In this document: positions 10,845 through 22,135 of the stretch, piece after piece
Numbering within the stretch: the stretch's first letter is position 1
How the letters are laid out: the number at the start of each line of letters is the position of its first letter
From: Cunninghamia lanceolata
Lineage: Eukaryota > Streptophyta > Pinopsida > Cupressales > Cupressaceae
NCBI GenBank assembly: GCA_027924645.1
Contig: BSBN01001362.1
Span: forward strand, 496,001 to 560,000
Direction: 5' to 3'
DNA: 64,000 nt
Made by a program: the position numbers and the translations under genes
The notes under the pieces: generated by a model
Database searches by the model: none
Told to the model about the DNA's origin: nothing
Seen by the model: the letters and a program-made list of their open reading frames with translations, nothing else

Positions 10845-11035
10845 GAGGTTGGTGCCTATCAAAATAAGATATTGGTGTCTCTTGTTGAGTTGGTGCTCAT
10901 TTGTGGGGATTGGTGTCTCCAGTGGGTTGGTACCTACAAATTCTACAAGCGGGGATTGGTATCTCTAGTAGGTTGGTGCCTACAAAAGAAGATTTGTAAG
11001 AGAAGTAGGTCGATGCCTACAAAAGAAGGTTTATA
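10845..11035 (+). repeat. GGTTGGTGCCTACAAA-type tandem repeat in U5 of D
   Basis: Units such as GAGGTTGGTGCCTATCAAA, GGGTTGGTACCTACAAATT, AGGTTGGTGCCTACAAAAG and AGGTCGATGCCTACAAAAG recur. They alternate with GGGGATTGGT(G/A)TCTC(C/T)AGT. About five to six units of roughly 25-45 bp are visible. Confidence 0.65.
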
Positions 11036-11173
11036 AGAAAAGCAATATTTTGTTGTGGTTTGTCCCGAAAGTGTTTCCATGTAAATTGTGTGTTCTTCTT
11101 ATATTGCATAATTTTTAGATCTTGTATGGTTTTTATTATTGTGGTTGTTAAGTTTGAAAAAGTAAAAGATTGC

Positions 11174-11205
11174 CTTATACTGATTCACCCCCCTCTTAGT
11201 ATAAG
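11174..11205 (+). other. U5 hairpin with C-rich loop (copy in D)
   Basis: Stem CTTATACTGA pairs with TTAGTATAAG over ten positions with one G-T wobble; the loop is TTCACCCCCCTC. The same loop with different but self-complementary stems occurs in elements J (57528-57558) and K (55917-55948). Confidence 0.75.
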
Positions 11206-11216
11206 CATGTGCTCAT

Positions 11217-11770
11217 CGCGCATCATTCACAAACTAATGGTCAAACAAAAGTTTGGGAAACCTTTTGATATGTTTGGTGGGTGAAAAGCCAAAGGGATGG
11301 GACTTGATTTTTCCAGAGGCTAAGTTTGCATACAACAAATCAATTAACAAGAGTACAAGAAAATCACCATTCCATATCATATATATGGAAATAGTCCTAG
11401 AAATTGTTTAGAGTTGAGGAACATGGATAAGGAGGAGGAGAAGAGTAGTGCAGATGCAAAAGATTTTGCAAAACACATGAAGAATCTCCATGAGGAGGTA
11501 AGGAAGCATCTCACTAAAATGAATAATCAATATAAGGAGAAGGCAAATTAGAAAAGAAGATTCAAAGAATTCAAAGTTGGATAAGAAGTTGTGGTCCACC
11601 TTAGAAAGGAAAGGTTCCCTATAGGAACATATAATAAATTGAAGATGAAAAAAATTGGATCTTGTAAGATTTTTAAAAACCATTAATCAAGGAATGCCTA
11701 TGAAGTTGAGTTCTCAAGTGGGATCCATATTTCACCTATATTCAATATTGTTGATTTGTAAGAGTATCAT
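11217..11770 (+). pseudogene. Element B integrase C-terminal part
   Basis: Resumes with HHSQTNGQTKVWE, the equivalent of the conserved segment around the third catalytic residue of plant Gypsy integrases. The position usually occupied by Glu reads Lys here, so the D,D-35-E triad appears broken by a G-to-A change. It continues through KSPFHI and a charged segment (AKDFAKHMKNLHEEV) into the C-terminal domain, with several stops. Confidence 0.7.
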
Positions 11771-11789
11771 GAAGGAAATACATAAGATG

Positions 11790-12005
11790 GACAAGTAGAA
11801 GGGTAGTGGCATATCTCGGCACCTGTTTCAAGAAACAAGAAATTGAAGAAATCTTAGATATCCATGTGGGAAGGAGCACAAGAAAAGAGCAATATGAAGA
11901 ATACTTAGTCAAATGGAAAGGAAGACCTATTGAAGGTTCATCATGGTTATCCAAAGCATAGGTTGACCACATTGATCTTCCTCAAACAATGGACATGTGA
12001 CAAGG
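11790..12005 (+). pseudogene. Element B chromodomain
   Basis: One frame reads EEILDIHVGRSTRKEQYEEY then LVKWKGRPIEGSSWL. This is the chromodomain pattern (E-x-I-L-D then YLVKWKG), found at the integrase C-terminus of chromoviruses, where it guides insertion to particular chromatin. It places element B in the chromovirus branch of Ty3/Gypsy. A stop follows SSWLSKA. A short downstream stretch reads YDVGASKGVGA. Confidence 0.75.
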
Positions 12006-13490
12006 TCACTTCTCAAACTACCCTGGGTGTATGATGTAGGAGCATCCAAAGGTGTAGGAGCAATCTTTCATCACCCAAAAAAAGTGATTTTGTTTTTTTT
12101 TTTTGTTTTGCAAGGTTCAATAATTAGAACCCATGTTGAAATTCCTAGTTTATGCCTTTTTCTAGAATACCCGTCAAGCTTATTTCCTCTAAAAGGTCTC
12201 ATGGAATGGTTTAGGACAATCAAAATTACCAAAATAGCTAAACATAGAAGGGTCTCTATTTTTAGAAAGTTTTCATTTGAGCACGTATGAACCTGAAATT
12301 TTACCCAAAGTCCCAAAATTACTAAATAAACATTGTCAGTGAGTTTCAACCAAGAGTCATGTCTAGATATCAAGATATTAAAGTTTCAAGTTTTTGAAAA
12401 GCCTAAAAAAATCTTAAATTTCAGTTTTAAGGCTTTAAATGATTGAATGAGGCCTCAAAATTTGGGGAAATTGAATGTTGTAAATTTGGATGTAGATCAC
12501 TCCAAGCTCTTTAGTTTTTTTTTTTAGAAAAGGGGCTTAATCGAATACTCGGATCAAAAGTTATGGCTCTCAAAAGTTGTGCTATTTTTAGATATTTTCA
12601 GTGATGGAAATTAATTTACCATAAAACAAGAATAAAAGGAGGGAAACAAAACTTGAATTTGGGAATATTATTCAAAGGTGGGAAAAGGTCAGCTAGACTA
12701 AAATTAGGCACCCAGATTCCTAGTTTGTTATAAAGATGTAATTTATTTCATTTGAGTGGTAGGAGGGGAGTTACAAGAAAGAAGTGTCAAAATGGTTTTG
12801 AATGCCCAGGAGGTGTGTTCATCATCTTGAGGAGAAGAATTGGAGTTTATTTGCAAGTTTTGGTCATGCAAGATCAGAAATCTAGAAGAAAATGCCAGAA
12901 GATAGCTTCAAAAGTGCATTTTTGGCTCCAAATTGTAGGTTTTTGATATAAAGTTTGATTATTTGTGTTTCTACAATTTCTAAGAATTTGTAAGTCTGAT
13001 ATTTCTATTTTAATATATTCCATGTTGTAACAAGAGGTCATATGACCCTTAGGTGATTGGTTCCAGATTTGTAGATTTTTACAAGCAAATTTTAATGAAG
13101 AAATTATGAAGTAATTTACAGTTTTCTAAAATAATTTTCCTTGAGATTTTTCTCTCATCTATTTTAAGTTTTTAATTTTTTGTAAGTGTGTTGGGTGGAG
13201 TATGCCCTCATCGGTTCTCACTCTCCCATCACTAAAATGTAACTATACCTTCCTATAGCCAATAATCTAATGTGAATTGTTGTCACCAAGGAAAACATCT
13301 CCTTCATCATAAGCTCCATAAGATGAGAACCACTACTCATGGGGAGTCATATGGTAGGAGAAAATTGAATCAATGAGTTAGGAATCATCACTAGCAACAT
13401 TAGCATAAATAAAAAAAACCATCATTGTCACCATCACCAAAGGATTTTTATATGGAAGAATCATCAAATTTTTCCTTCTTATTTTTATAT
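12006..13490 (+). repeat. Probable 3' UTR and 3' LTR of element B (edges unknown)
   Basis: Non-coding sequence of about 1.5 kb between the chromodomain and the LINE. It has a long T tract (about 12097-12111), AT-rich stretches and scattered stops in all frames. Its position suggests the 3' LTR of element B, but the 5' LTR is missing, so this cannot be tested here. From about 13200 the sequence changes in character and may belong to another repeat. I see no gene. Confidence 0.35.
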
Positions 13491-13496
13491 TCCTTC

Positions 13497-15856
13497 ATAG
13501 AGAAATTTGTCCTTGTTAATGGGGTCCCTAGGGGATTTTTTAAGGTGGGAAGGGGCCTAAGACAAGGTGACCTATTATCCCCTTAGCTTTTTATTCTTAT
13601 GGTGGAGGTGCTTAGTAGGAGTTTTTTTAAGTTACTGAGAATTTAAGGGATCAAAGGTATTAAACCTGCCTCAACAGTAGACCCTACTGTCATTCAGCAG
13701 TTTATGGATGACACTGTCCTTTTTGGGGCTGCCTCCATGGTCAAAGATAGGAAATGGAAGATAGTTCTAAAGGATTATGCAGAGTCATCAGGCTAGTGTA
13801 TCAACTATGATAAAAGCTTGATCTACTTCTTCAACACTTCTCTGGATCTCTAACAGAAAATCATGGGGATCCTTGGTTGTCCTAGTGGCGAGCTCCCAAG
13901 TACTTACCTTGGCCTTCCTTTAGCTATTAAAGATGTCCCTCCCACATATTGGAATTCTATCCTAGAAAGGATCCAAAAGAATTTGGCTAGGTGGAAAGGA
14001 AAGTTGTTGAGTCAAGCTAGAAATTATCAACTTTTGAAGGCTTCCCTTCAAGGAATTCCTGTTTACTTCCTTTCCCTCTTCAAAATCCCTAAATATATTG
14101 CAAAAATGTTTGAGAGAATTCAGAGAAATTTTCTATGGACTAGGATGGAAGAGAAAAAAAGGATGGCCCTAGTTAGTTGGGATAAAGTTTGTAGACCCGA
14201 ATTACAAGGAGGCCTTGGAATTAGAAAAATAAACCTGATAAACAAAGCTCTCTTGGCTAAGATTGGGTGGATTTTTCTGAATGGAGGCAAAGAATAGAGC
14301 AATATCATGAGGGCCAAGTACTTTTCTAATCTTAACTCCAATAAATTCCTACACATCATTGGTATCCCTAGGGGTTTAGTGATCTAGAACAATGTGTTAA
14401 AAAATAGAACCTTACTGTTGCAAGGTATTAAATGGAAGTTGGGGGATGGTAGATCTATCAAGTTTTGGGAAGGTAGTTGGCTTAAAGGCCCCCTCTTTGT
14501 AAGACTCAAAATATCCAAAGATTGGCTGATAGGGCTACTACTTTCTTTGGGAAAATGGTTGTTGATTACCTTCTTCCTAGTTATGGAAGCTGGAAATAGT
14601 TGTCAGATTGTTGTCAAGATCAGAACAACCTTATACCGATGGCTGAGGAGGTGTAACTCTCCCTCTGAGCTTGCAAGATTCCCATATTCCCTCAGAAGGA
14701 CCAATTGTTGTGGGCTAAGGATACGATAGGAGTTTTTACAGTCAGATCTACTTACAACCTGTTTATGGAGCCTGATGAGGACCCTGACCTCTGGAGAAGG
14801 GTCTGGAACCACAACCTTGTTCCCAAAATCAATCACTTATGGTGGCTTGCTATACAAAACAAGATCTTAACAATAGACAATCTTTGGTTAAGAGGATTCC
14901 AAATCCCTAACCATTGTGCTCTCTGCATGAAGGATGAAGAAAAAGTTCCCCAGCTATTTTTGCATTATGAGTTCTCCTAGGAAGTTTGGAGTCTTGCTAT
15001 GAAGATTTTGGGAGTCTCTTAGAGCATGAACGTTGATCTCTCTACTGTCATAAGGTGCTAGAAGCCTCCCTTTACCCATCCCATTTGCAAAGAGATATGA
15101 GCTCAGGTTCCCCCCATCCTAGCCTGGGGCCTTTGGAAGGAACAAAAAAATAGGTTGTTTAGGGAAAAGACAAAATCCCCCAAGGAGGTCTTTTGCATGT
15201 TTGCTAAACTTTTGTAGGAAAATATCTCTAATAGCACTCTAAAAGCTGCTGACTACCCCCGAATAAGCATGAAGTTAGTATCATAAGTCGGTGGAGTGTC
15301 CTAGGTCATATTTGCAAAATGGATGATTCTAAAAGGAAAGCTTGTTCTAATACTAAGTGGTCTCCCCTACTGATGGATGGATGAAGCTCAATTTTGATGG
15401 AGCTGCTAAAGGGGACCAAGGTTTGGCCAGTGGAGGAGGAGTCCTAAGGTTAGCTAAGGGAGAGCTTGTTGCAACCTATGTTTGTGGTCTTGGAAAAAAA
15501 TCCAACAATGTTACTGAAGCCATGGCCCTTCTCTGGGGCCTTAAGGTGGCCCTAGCTATTGGTATTAAAAACCTTCTTATTGAAGGGGACTCCAAACTGA
15601 TTGTTGATGCTATCAAGGAGAAAGCCAAGGTAGGCTGGCAGATTGATGACATCTTTTAGGATACTAAGAAACTTCTTCTTGGCTTTGAGGGCTTTGAGAT
15701 TAAACATGTCTATAGAGAGGGCAATCAAGTGGCAGATGCCATAGCCAATATAGGGAGTAACCTCTTCCCTATAAGGTTTTGGAGGAGTCTCAAATGTCTA
15801 CCTCCCAATGTTAGAAATCACCTCCAAATGGAGGCCCAACCTTATACTAATTAATG
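13497..15856 (+). pseudogene. LINE ORF2 remnant: RT, zinc-binding domain, RNase H
   Basis: Landmarks in order are: VNGVPRGFFKVGRGLRQGD (RT), FMDD at 13701-13712 (the LINE catalytic motif), PSTYLGLPLAIKDVPP and LARWKGKLLSQA (thumb region). Next come LPKINHLWWLA-like and CALCMKDEEK (zf-RVT domain), then WMKLNFDGAAKGDQG, AEAMALLWGL-like and IEGDSKLIVDA (RNase H), ending YREGNQVADAIA. Frame changes lie near 14650-14705 and 15300, and there are several stops. The enzyme would nick the target and copy the RNA in place. The 5' part (ORF1 and endonuclease) is absent. Confidence 0.85.
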
Positions 15857-15964
15857 GTTGTCCCAAAGTATTATTGCTTTGAATATATTTTCATATACAT
15901 TCTTATCTATGCTCTCATGTTCAGGTTTAGTCATAGAAGGAGATATAAGGAGCTTGTTGTCATC

Positions 15965-18045
15965 ATGGCTAAGATGACGTATGTTCATCCCATAAGGATT
16001 GAAGACTTCCACATAAGAAAAAGAAAGATTAGCAAGACCTTGTGTCATTCGCTTACCTGGCACAGGGGGTCATTTCAAATCCTAGCGGCGCTTCTCTCTA
16101 TTGAAAGCCCACACAAGTTTCATAATGATTTTAATTATTATTCAAAATGTGAAGGTGATTCGAAGGATGAGCTTGGGGGTTTGAGCAGCCTCAAGAGCAA
16201 GTTTAATGATGATAGACAGTTTATCATTTCTAGACAATTTGAAGAGATGCATTATTTATGGGTGTCGAAGCTTGTGTTGCGTGATTTTCCCTTTCAGATT
16301 GTGAAGAACATAACCATGGGTGGAGATAAGGTCCGAACTAAACCCTCTTCCTGCACAAAGTTTAAGGCTAACTCTATGCTATGGAGTATATGTTACGAGG
16401 GAGGAATGATGTCGTTCTTGGAATTCTTAAACGGTTTTGATGAAAATTTTTTAGTCTAGTTCGTGATGTCATGGGATGAGGAACATAAAGTCTAGGTTGG
16501 TGGTGTTCAGTTTGAAGTGACAGAAGAAATTATCGCCAAAGCCATAGGATTGTGTTGTGATGGAAAAAGGTTGAGAAAACAAACCAAAGTACAGGACCCT
16601 AAACGTATGAAGAAATTATTCAAAGACGGGGAGTCGCATGTCCATATGCAAGGCGGCTTCGAAAGGGAAAGCCTCATCAACCCCTGGGATAGAGTCTGTT
16701 ATCTCATCATGAAGTATATCACCTTGGAGGGTAGGTTCAGGAGCTACTATCATTATCAGTTTGCCTTATTAAATCATTTTATAAGGTTTTGGTGAATTTT
16801 CCTTTTTATCTCTTATTGTCTTTAGAATCCTCTGTTAAGGTTGCTAAGAAGACCCATGAATGTAACCCTGTTGTTGTCACTTTCCTTCTCCATCAAGGCT
16901 TGACCCTTCGCATGTTCCATTTCTACTTGGCCCTATGTCCTGCTAAGACTATAACAAGTTGTCTTGTTGATGAAAGAAATGATAATGACTCGGATGATAA
17001 CATTCCCATGAGCGTTAAGTATGGTATCCCTAGTAAAAGTAAGGTCAATAGCCCCACTATCAAAGATCTTCATGGCCCTACTAGGCCCTCCCAAAACCCT
17101 TTGGCACATCCTGTTGATAATCCTAGATCTTGGTCCCACAAGTAAAAAGGCACCAAGACCCCTTTGGACCCCCAGAAAACTAACCCTACCTTGTAAGGCC
17201 TAGCTGACTCGGCTACCCCTTCGGAGGGAGCGGATGGGTCCCTGAGTCAATCCCAAAAGGTGGTTGTTGAGGGTTTGTGTGGCCTTAAGTACAACCCTTT
17301 GCACTCAAGTAGAAAAAAGAGGAAAGGGAGTCTTGAGGATCACCCTGTGCTCGAGAAGGTTAGTAAAAAGAAAGGCAAAAATTCTGTTGGTGGTGAGAAA
17401 CTGGTTGATCTGATGGTGGATAAGGGGAATATTGATCTTCAAGAGCAAGGGGTGGATGCTATGGAGATGGATAAAGATGTTGAGATAAAGGGGAGCACTG
17501 TGAGGAGACTAAGTATTTGTAGGTCGAGTAGATTGGCAGGGGGCAAAATGCCCATTCTGAAGATAGTGGAATATTCCTCAGCCTCAGACCTGGAGGACGA
17601 GGTGGAAATCAAAGTGGTTAAGTCGACACCTGAACAACCAGAGGAGCAAGAGGGTGCCATTTATTTTGAGGAGTTAAATAACTCCTATTATGAAACTGAA
17701 CAAGAGGAAGTTGAGATCCTAGATAACCCTGAGAAGGAAGCTGCTAGTGTCAGGAACTATGACAATTGTGGCTAGCTTAATAAGGTGTTGGATGATATTA
17801 ATAAGAGGTTGCTCTCTATGGAAGACAAAGTGAAAATGCTTACCATAGTGTGTTCGAAGGTCATCCACCGTGCTGCCACGTTACTGGTTATTTTACAAGA
17901 TGATCAAAATGAACAGGTTGACAAGGATGGAAAGATTGTTGGCAAGGTAGAACTTTTGGCATTTCTCAAGGATGATTGGAATGAGATGCTTAAGTACTTT
18001 ATGTTTCTATTGTTGTTTTTGGTATTGGTACTCTTATCTTACTAG
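15965..18045 (+). pseudogene. Accessory ORF downstream of LINE RNase H
   Basis: From the ATG at 15965 (MAKMTYVHPIRIED) about 690 codons can be followed with one frameshift near 16793 and a few stops. The N-terminal part contains a compact domain (about 16385-16930) with motifs MMSFLEFLNGFDENFLV, VGGVQFEVTEEIIAKAIGL and NPWDRVCYLIMKYITLEGRF. A basic segment follows (SSRKKRKGS, a possible nuclear signal), then a long acidic segment rich in EEVE, a coiled coil (INKRLLSMEDKVKML) and a strongly hydrophobic end of about 16 residues near 18000-18045. The domain resembles the N-terminal part of the ORFs at 40898-37899 and 59289-62930. Function unknown; it lies 109 bp beyond ORF2. Confidence 0.6.
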
Positions 18046-18185
18046 TATGATAGTTTGTTGTTAGTTTGTTCTTTTTTGGTTGTTCATGGCCTCTAGCCTA
18101 TTTTGTTGCCCGTGTGGCTTTTGTAATAGGGATCTACACCCTTGTTTGTAGCTTACCAATATCATTTAAACATATGAATAATAAT
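18046..18185 (+). other. LINE-like 3' UTR
   Basis: T/G-rich stretch ending in an A-rich tail (AATAATAATTAAAACTAAAA), with the word order GTTGTTCATGGCC, GTGTGGCTTTTGTAATAGGG, CTTGTTTGTAGC seen in plant LINE 3' ends. It suggests that the accessory ORF was part of the transcribed LINE. Confidence 0.4.
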
Positions 18186-18944
18186 TAAAACTAAAATATA
18201 ACATGAAGAGAAACATATAATAACAAATTAAAACCAACAAACAAACATAGTATTAGATGTACGTGGAGGAAACATTTCAGAGAAAACTCCAGCACCAAAG
18301 AGACACCAAGCTTGTATTAATCACAATGAAAGTGTTACATCAATACAATCTACTTCAACTCTTTGATCTAATTGCATTCCAATAGTGTAACAATACTCAA
18401 CCTACAATACATCATGAAATATCCATCTAATGCCTCTAATATATAGACAAATAGGAAGGAAAAAACCACAAATGGTTTCCCAAAACCAAATGCCACCAAA
18501 ACCATGGTCCAAGGCAAAAACCAATGCCCCCATAATGCATTTAATCAAGCAATTAAGATAGATAACCACCAACTAAGGCATATTTGACTCCATAACTCTT
18601 GGTAGGCACCACTCCTAAGACTAGTACCCTAACATGAAGCCACTATCTCAAGCGGACTTTGCCCATCATAACAAGATTCTTGACTCTCCACAAAGCAACT
18701 CCCTAGCGCCTAGGAAAGAGGAAGTCAATTTGTCTTCAAGAATGGTAACTGTAACTCCCACTATTGACCTACCAATTGTAATTCCCTTATTCAATTCCAT
18801 TACAATAATATTCCAAGTATCCTAGGGAATAATAATAAAATAATATCCCACAACTCGTCATGGGCATCCAAGTACCCATTTCAAGAAAGTTAGACATTAA
18901 CATTATACATTAGGATTGTAATTTGGTATAAAAATTTCCTAACA
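18170..18944 (-). repeat. LTR remnant (solo LTR?), minus strand
   Basis: On the minus strand it begins TGTTAGGAAATTTTTATACC (ending at 18944 on the plus strand) and contains CTATATATTAG, a TATA-like box, at about 18437-18448. Downstream it carries TTTTCTCTGAAATGTTTCC, a word common in the R/U5 part of plant Copia LTRs. The inner end is near 18170 but not fixed, and overlaps the LINE tail. No internal domain follows, so this is a solo LTR or a fragment. Confidence 0.45.
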
Positions 18945-20133
18945 CATACCTCATCCAAACAATATGATTTATACTATGGCTTCAGTAGGCTCCAATACAC
19001 CTTCAAGACAAAATACAAGGTCCAAATCACATAGATTCTTACCACATCATTATGAGCATCACTATACAAACTTAAGATAGTTCAGTCAATACAATAGTCC
19101 AAGTTACACTCCTAAGGCTCATTCTAAGCCAAGTCATCTACCAACTCATCAAGCATATACTAGCAAATAGTTACACTCCACAACTATCAAGGATAAGGAG
19201 TCACACAAGGAAATGATTCCACTTCCATAAGAGATAGTTCAACTTCCTAGCAACTCTTAGTCTCCATGGCATGAATGGATGTAATCTATACATACATATA
19301 TTTTTAACAAAGTTTATACAATCAATAGAAATCAATAGAAAATAGAAGATAAATATCCATACACCTTTCTCAAGAGTACGCCACATATATAATGAATAGC
19401 TAAATAAAATTGCATTCACTATTTAAGTTCTATATCTCTTTGTCTCTATTTATATTGTATCTATGAACAAAGATTTTGCATATGCCATAATGCATCTAGA
19501 TCCTCATTTGGAGGTGGATCTACATGGGTTGTCCATTGAGATTCAACCTAGGCCCTACATCAATGTGCACTAACTAGGAAATCTCACTTAAGGCCACTTT
19601 AAAGTCTACATGTTGTGTATCAATCAACATCTACTGGGCCTACATCTACACATTGATATGGTTTACTTCTTTGGAACTCAAGACCTAATGCTTAAAATTT
19701 ATCTAAATTTAGTCAATCATAGCTATTTTATAAGTTAGACACTCGTTCCCCAAAGTTTGCCACTTAATGGCCATGGGAGGGATCAAGAGCATATATGCAA
19801 GATCCTTGTCAAAATTGATAGATTCATTCTTCATGAGGGCCAAATAATTTACCAATTCATGTTGTTTCTCATATAGAATCTTTTATTGTTGGTTTTTTGT
19901 GATTCCTCTTTAGTTGTGATGTCCTTAGTAATGAGTTGAGGAGAAGAATAGGTACCTACATTGACAATGTTGGTGACTATAACTAAAGAAGCAAAGGAGA
20001 GAAGGGTGTTGAGTAAAGTGTCCAAATGGTTAACTTATTATCTTAGAGGATCAAAAGGAGCTAAAAATGGTGTATTTATATGAAACACATCTAGGTACAC
20101 CATAATGATATCACTTTGGAGAGTTTGAAAGTG
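18945..20133. other. Unassigned non-coding stretch
   Basis: About 1.2 kb with stops in all frames. I see no domain, repeat pair or RNA gene. It continues after element F at 26472, because F was inserted into it with a 5 bp duplication. Confidence 0.5.
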
Positions 20134-20138
20134 GTCAG

Positions 20139-21191
20139 TGTTGGGAATTAAGGTGTCTCAACCTTGGTAATTCCTTGTATTATTTTCATTGTATTTATTT
20201 ATTTATTGCCTATTGTGTAATTAGGATGCAAATCCTATGTTGTCATCTTGTGGGAGTTGGCACAGTGATGTGTCATTCTACATGGAAGATGACCACATGT
20301 AAATTTGTCCTCGCATGACGAGATAGGTGTCCCACTTAGTGGTAGGAATATTTTGCCATGTGTCGGCATCTTGGATAGTGTGTAAGGGCATATTGACCGA
20401 AACGGTCATGACAGATTCCTATGAAAGTTCTATGACGTGTAAGAGTCAGAAATAGAAGATTCTATGATAGGTGAGGACATGTGTCAAGAAGCATCTTGGA
20501 AGAAAGCATATTTAGGTGCCCCAAGGTGGGTTATGACATGTTGTAAGATAATATGCTATTTACAGCCTATGTATGATAGATTCTCTTACAATTGTAAGTT
20601 ATGATAGCTATGACAGATTCTATGACAGTTGTAAGAGTCGTAAGAGCATCTGTCATTGCCCATCTTGGGAATAGGTGACCTCTTTGGAATGGGGTAAATT
20701 GACAAGTGTTAGGAACATCCTACAGTGTTGGACAAGTGTACATAGGCATGGGTTTTGGGCCATGAGGCCATGTTGGATGCCCATCTCAAGATAGAGCCAT
20801 TTTTGCCTTGTATGTTATATATAAACAGATGCTTTGGAGAGGAGATGTATTATGTGATTGATAGGTACTATCATGCTACTGGTTTGTCTCCATATACAAG
20901 TGTTGAAGACTCTTGCAAGAGCATTGGCTCTATAACTATATTGTAACCTTTATTGTTTACAGAATACATTTCAGTTGTGTTTTAGAGTGTGGAGTTTTTC
21001 ACCCATAAGGGTTTTCCCCACATATATCTTGTGTCTCTCTTCTGTCTCATTTCTCTGTGTATGTGTTTGCTGCAATATCTCCATTTTTGTTGATAACATT
21101 CTATAATTATAAAGGATAAAATGAATTTGCACTCTTCTCTCCTCTTTAGATTAATGTAGGAAGCGATTTCCACACACCTAGCTTCCTTTCA
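20139..21191 (+). repeat. 5' LTR of element F
   Basis: Starts TGTTGGGAATTAAGG and ends CTAGCTTCCTTTCA, directly before the primer site. Contains a TATA box at 20816-20825. Near its end AGGAAGC (21158-21164) and GCTTCCT (21181-21187) form a perfect 7 bp stem. Confidence 0.9.
20816..20825 (+). promoter_or_regulatory. TATA box of the element F LTR
   Basis: TATATATAAA. The copy in the 3' LTR (26091-26098) reads TATATAAA. It marks the U3 promoter that would drive the full-length RNA. Confidence 0.65.
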
Positions 21192-21206
21192 ATTGGTATC
21201 AGAGCC
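21192..21206 (+). other. Primer-binding site of element F
   Basis: ATTGGTATCAGAGCC directly follows the 5' LTR. TGGTATCAGAGC is the classic complement of the plant initiator-Met tRNA 3' end. Confidence 0.9.
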
Positions 21207-21309
21207 TAGCTAGTTTTTGGTTCTAGCTGCTGGGTAGGGGTTTTTTGAGCTAATCTTAGGTTGAGTGGGAGTCTATGTAGAGTATTCTATATCTTATTGC
21301 AGGAAGGAT

Positions 21310-22135
21310 ATGGCAACCACATCCAGAAGAGTAGAGGTGGAGAATTTCAATGGCACAAATTTCAAGTTGTGGAAACTCAAGATGGAAGATCTACATGTTG
21401 ATCATGACCTATGGGAAACTGTTGATGGAAAAAAACCTACAACAATGTCACAAGATGATTGGGACCTCAAAGATTGGAAGGCTAAGGGTCTCATAAGACT
21501 CTGTCTAGCTGACTATGTCCTATTGAATGTCCATGAGGAGAAAACTGTGAAAGATCTTTAGAAGAAGCTGGGATCTGTTTATCAGGCCAAGTCCTTGATG
21601 AACAAGATCTTTCTGAAAAAGAAGTTGCTTGCTCTAAAGATGGAAGAAGGAGGATCTTTTGTGGACCATATGAATTCTTTCAACATGCTTGTTGTACAGT
21701 TAACATTTGTGGGTGTGAAAATGGAGGAGGATGATCGATGTATGACCCTGCTTTATTCTTTGCCAGATTCGTGGGATTATCTTGTCATGGCTATCGGAAG
21801 CACTACCACCACCTTCAAGATGGATGATGTAGTATCTTCATTGTTATCTGAAGAAGTGCAGAGAAAGACAACTGAGTCAGCCAAAGATGCTCTTGCGGTT
21901 CGTGGAAGACCCAAAGAGAAAGGGAAGAAGAAGGACAAGAAAGGTGAAAAGGGTAGATCCAAATCCTGTGGGAGATCCAAATCTCCTGGAAAGTCCAAGG
22001 CTCTCTGTTGGAACTATGGGAAAATAGGGCATTTCTGAAAGGAATGCAAAGAGGAAAAGAAAAAGAAGAAGAAGAACACCCCTGATTTAGATTTTGACAA
22101 GTCACAAGATGATGGTGATGCCTTCATCGTAGCCC
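21310..22135 (+). pseudogene. Element F gag
   Basis: The ATG at 21310 opens MATTSRRVEVENFNGTNFKL, the standard Copia Gag opening (F-x-G-x-N-F-x-x-W). The UBN2-type capsid region continues through LYSLPDSWDYLV. A basic KGKKKDKKGEKGRSK stretch precedes the zinc knuckle CWNYGKIGHF, in which the second Cys has become Tyr and a TGA stop follows. A TAG at 21559-21561 also breaks the frame. Gag would form the particle and bind the RNA. Confidence 0.85.

Larger units (their letters stand above)
8391..11207 (+). mobile_element. Block D: Sirevirus-like solo LTR or LTR-rich remnant
   Basis: The block separates the two halves of the element B integrase core. Its start contains decayed tandem copies of GTCATTGATGTCAAAG followed by AGATTGTTG, the signature at LTR starts of elements J and K. 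Its end, CTGATTCACCCCCCTC inside a hairpin and then AAGCA, matches the U5 ends of J and K. No coding domain lies between, and no second LTR is present, so it is best read as a solo LTR later hit by a small inverted-repeat element. Exact edges and target duplication are not certain; TTCAT (8386) and CTCAT (11212) are a possible mutated pair. Confidence 0.55.
3707..13200 (+). mobile_element. Gypsy element B: decayed chromovirus, interrupted three times
   Basis: Protein remnants occur in the order protease, reverse transcriptase, RNase H, integrase, chromodomain on the plus strand, which is the Ty3/Gypsy order. They are separated by inserted blocks at 5285-7447 and about 8391-11207, and the 5' part is missing because the LTR of element A abuts the protease at 3707. 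The RNase H frame reads straight across the first insertion once one target copy is removed. The right edge is not defined: no second LTR copy is available for comparison, so 13200 is an approximate end just before the LINE. Confidence 0.8.
13497..18185 (+). mobile_element. Element E: 5'-truncated L1-like LINE
   Basis: It begins inside the reverse transcriptase domain, as is usual for 5'-truncated LINE insertions, and continues through the zinc-binding domain and a plant-type RNase H. A further ORF (15965-18045) and a LINE-like 3' UTR follow, with GGCTTTTGTAATAGG, CCTTGTTTGTAGC and an A-rich end near 18185. No target duplication could be found. The alternative is that the RNase H end and the downstream ORF belong to two different insertions. 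Confidence 0.65.

Noticed and set aside
8386..11216. TTCAT/CTCAT as a firm target duplication of D
   Set aside because: It does not leave TG...CA ends on the insert and does not restore the integrase frame cleanly, so the edges of D remain uncertain.
12097..12111. T tract as a LINE or SINE tail
   Set aside because: No retroposed body adjoins it and no target duplication is visible; it looks like a homopolymer in the Gypsy B 3' region.
15854..15964. Upstream start at 15854 for the LINE accessory ORF
   Set aside because: The extra 37 residues are an AT-rich translation with no similarity to the related ORFs; MAKMTYVHP at 15965 fits better.
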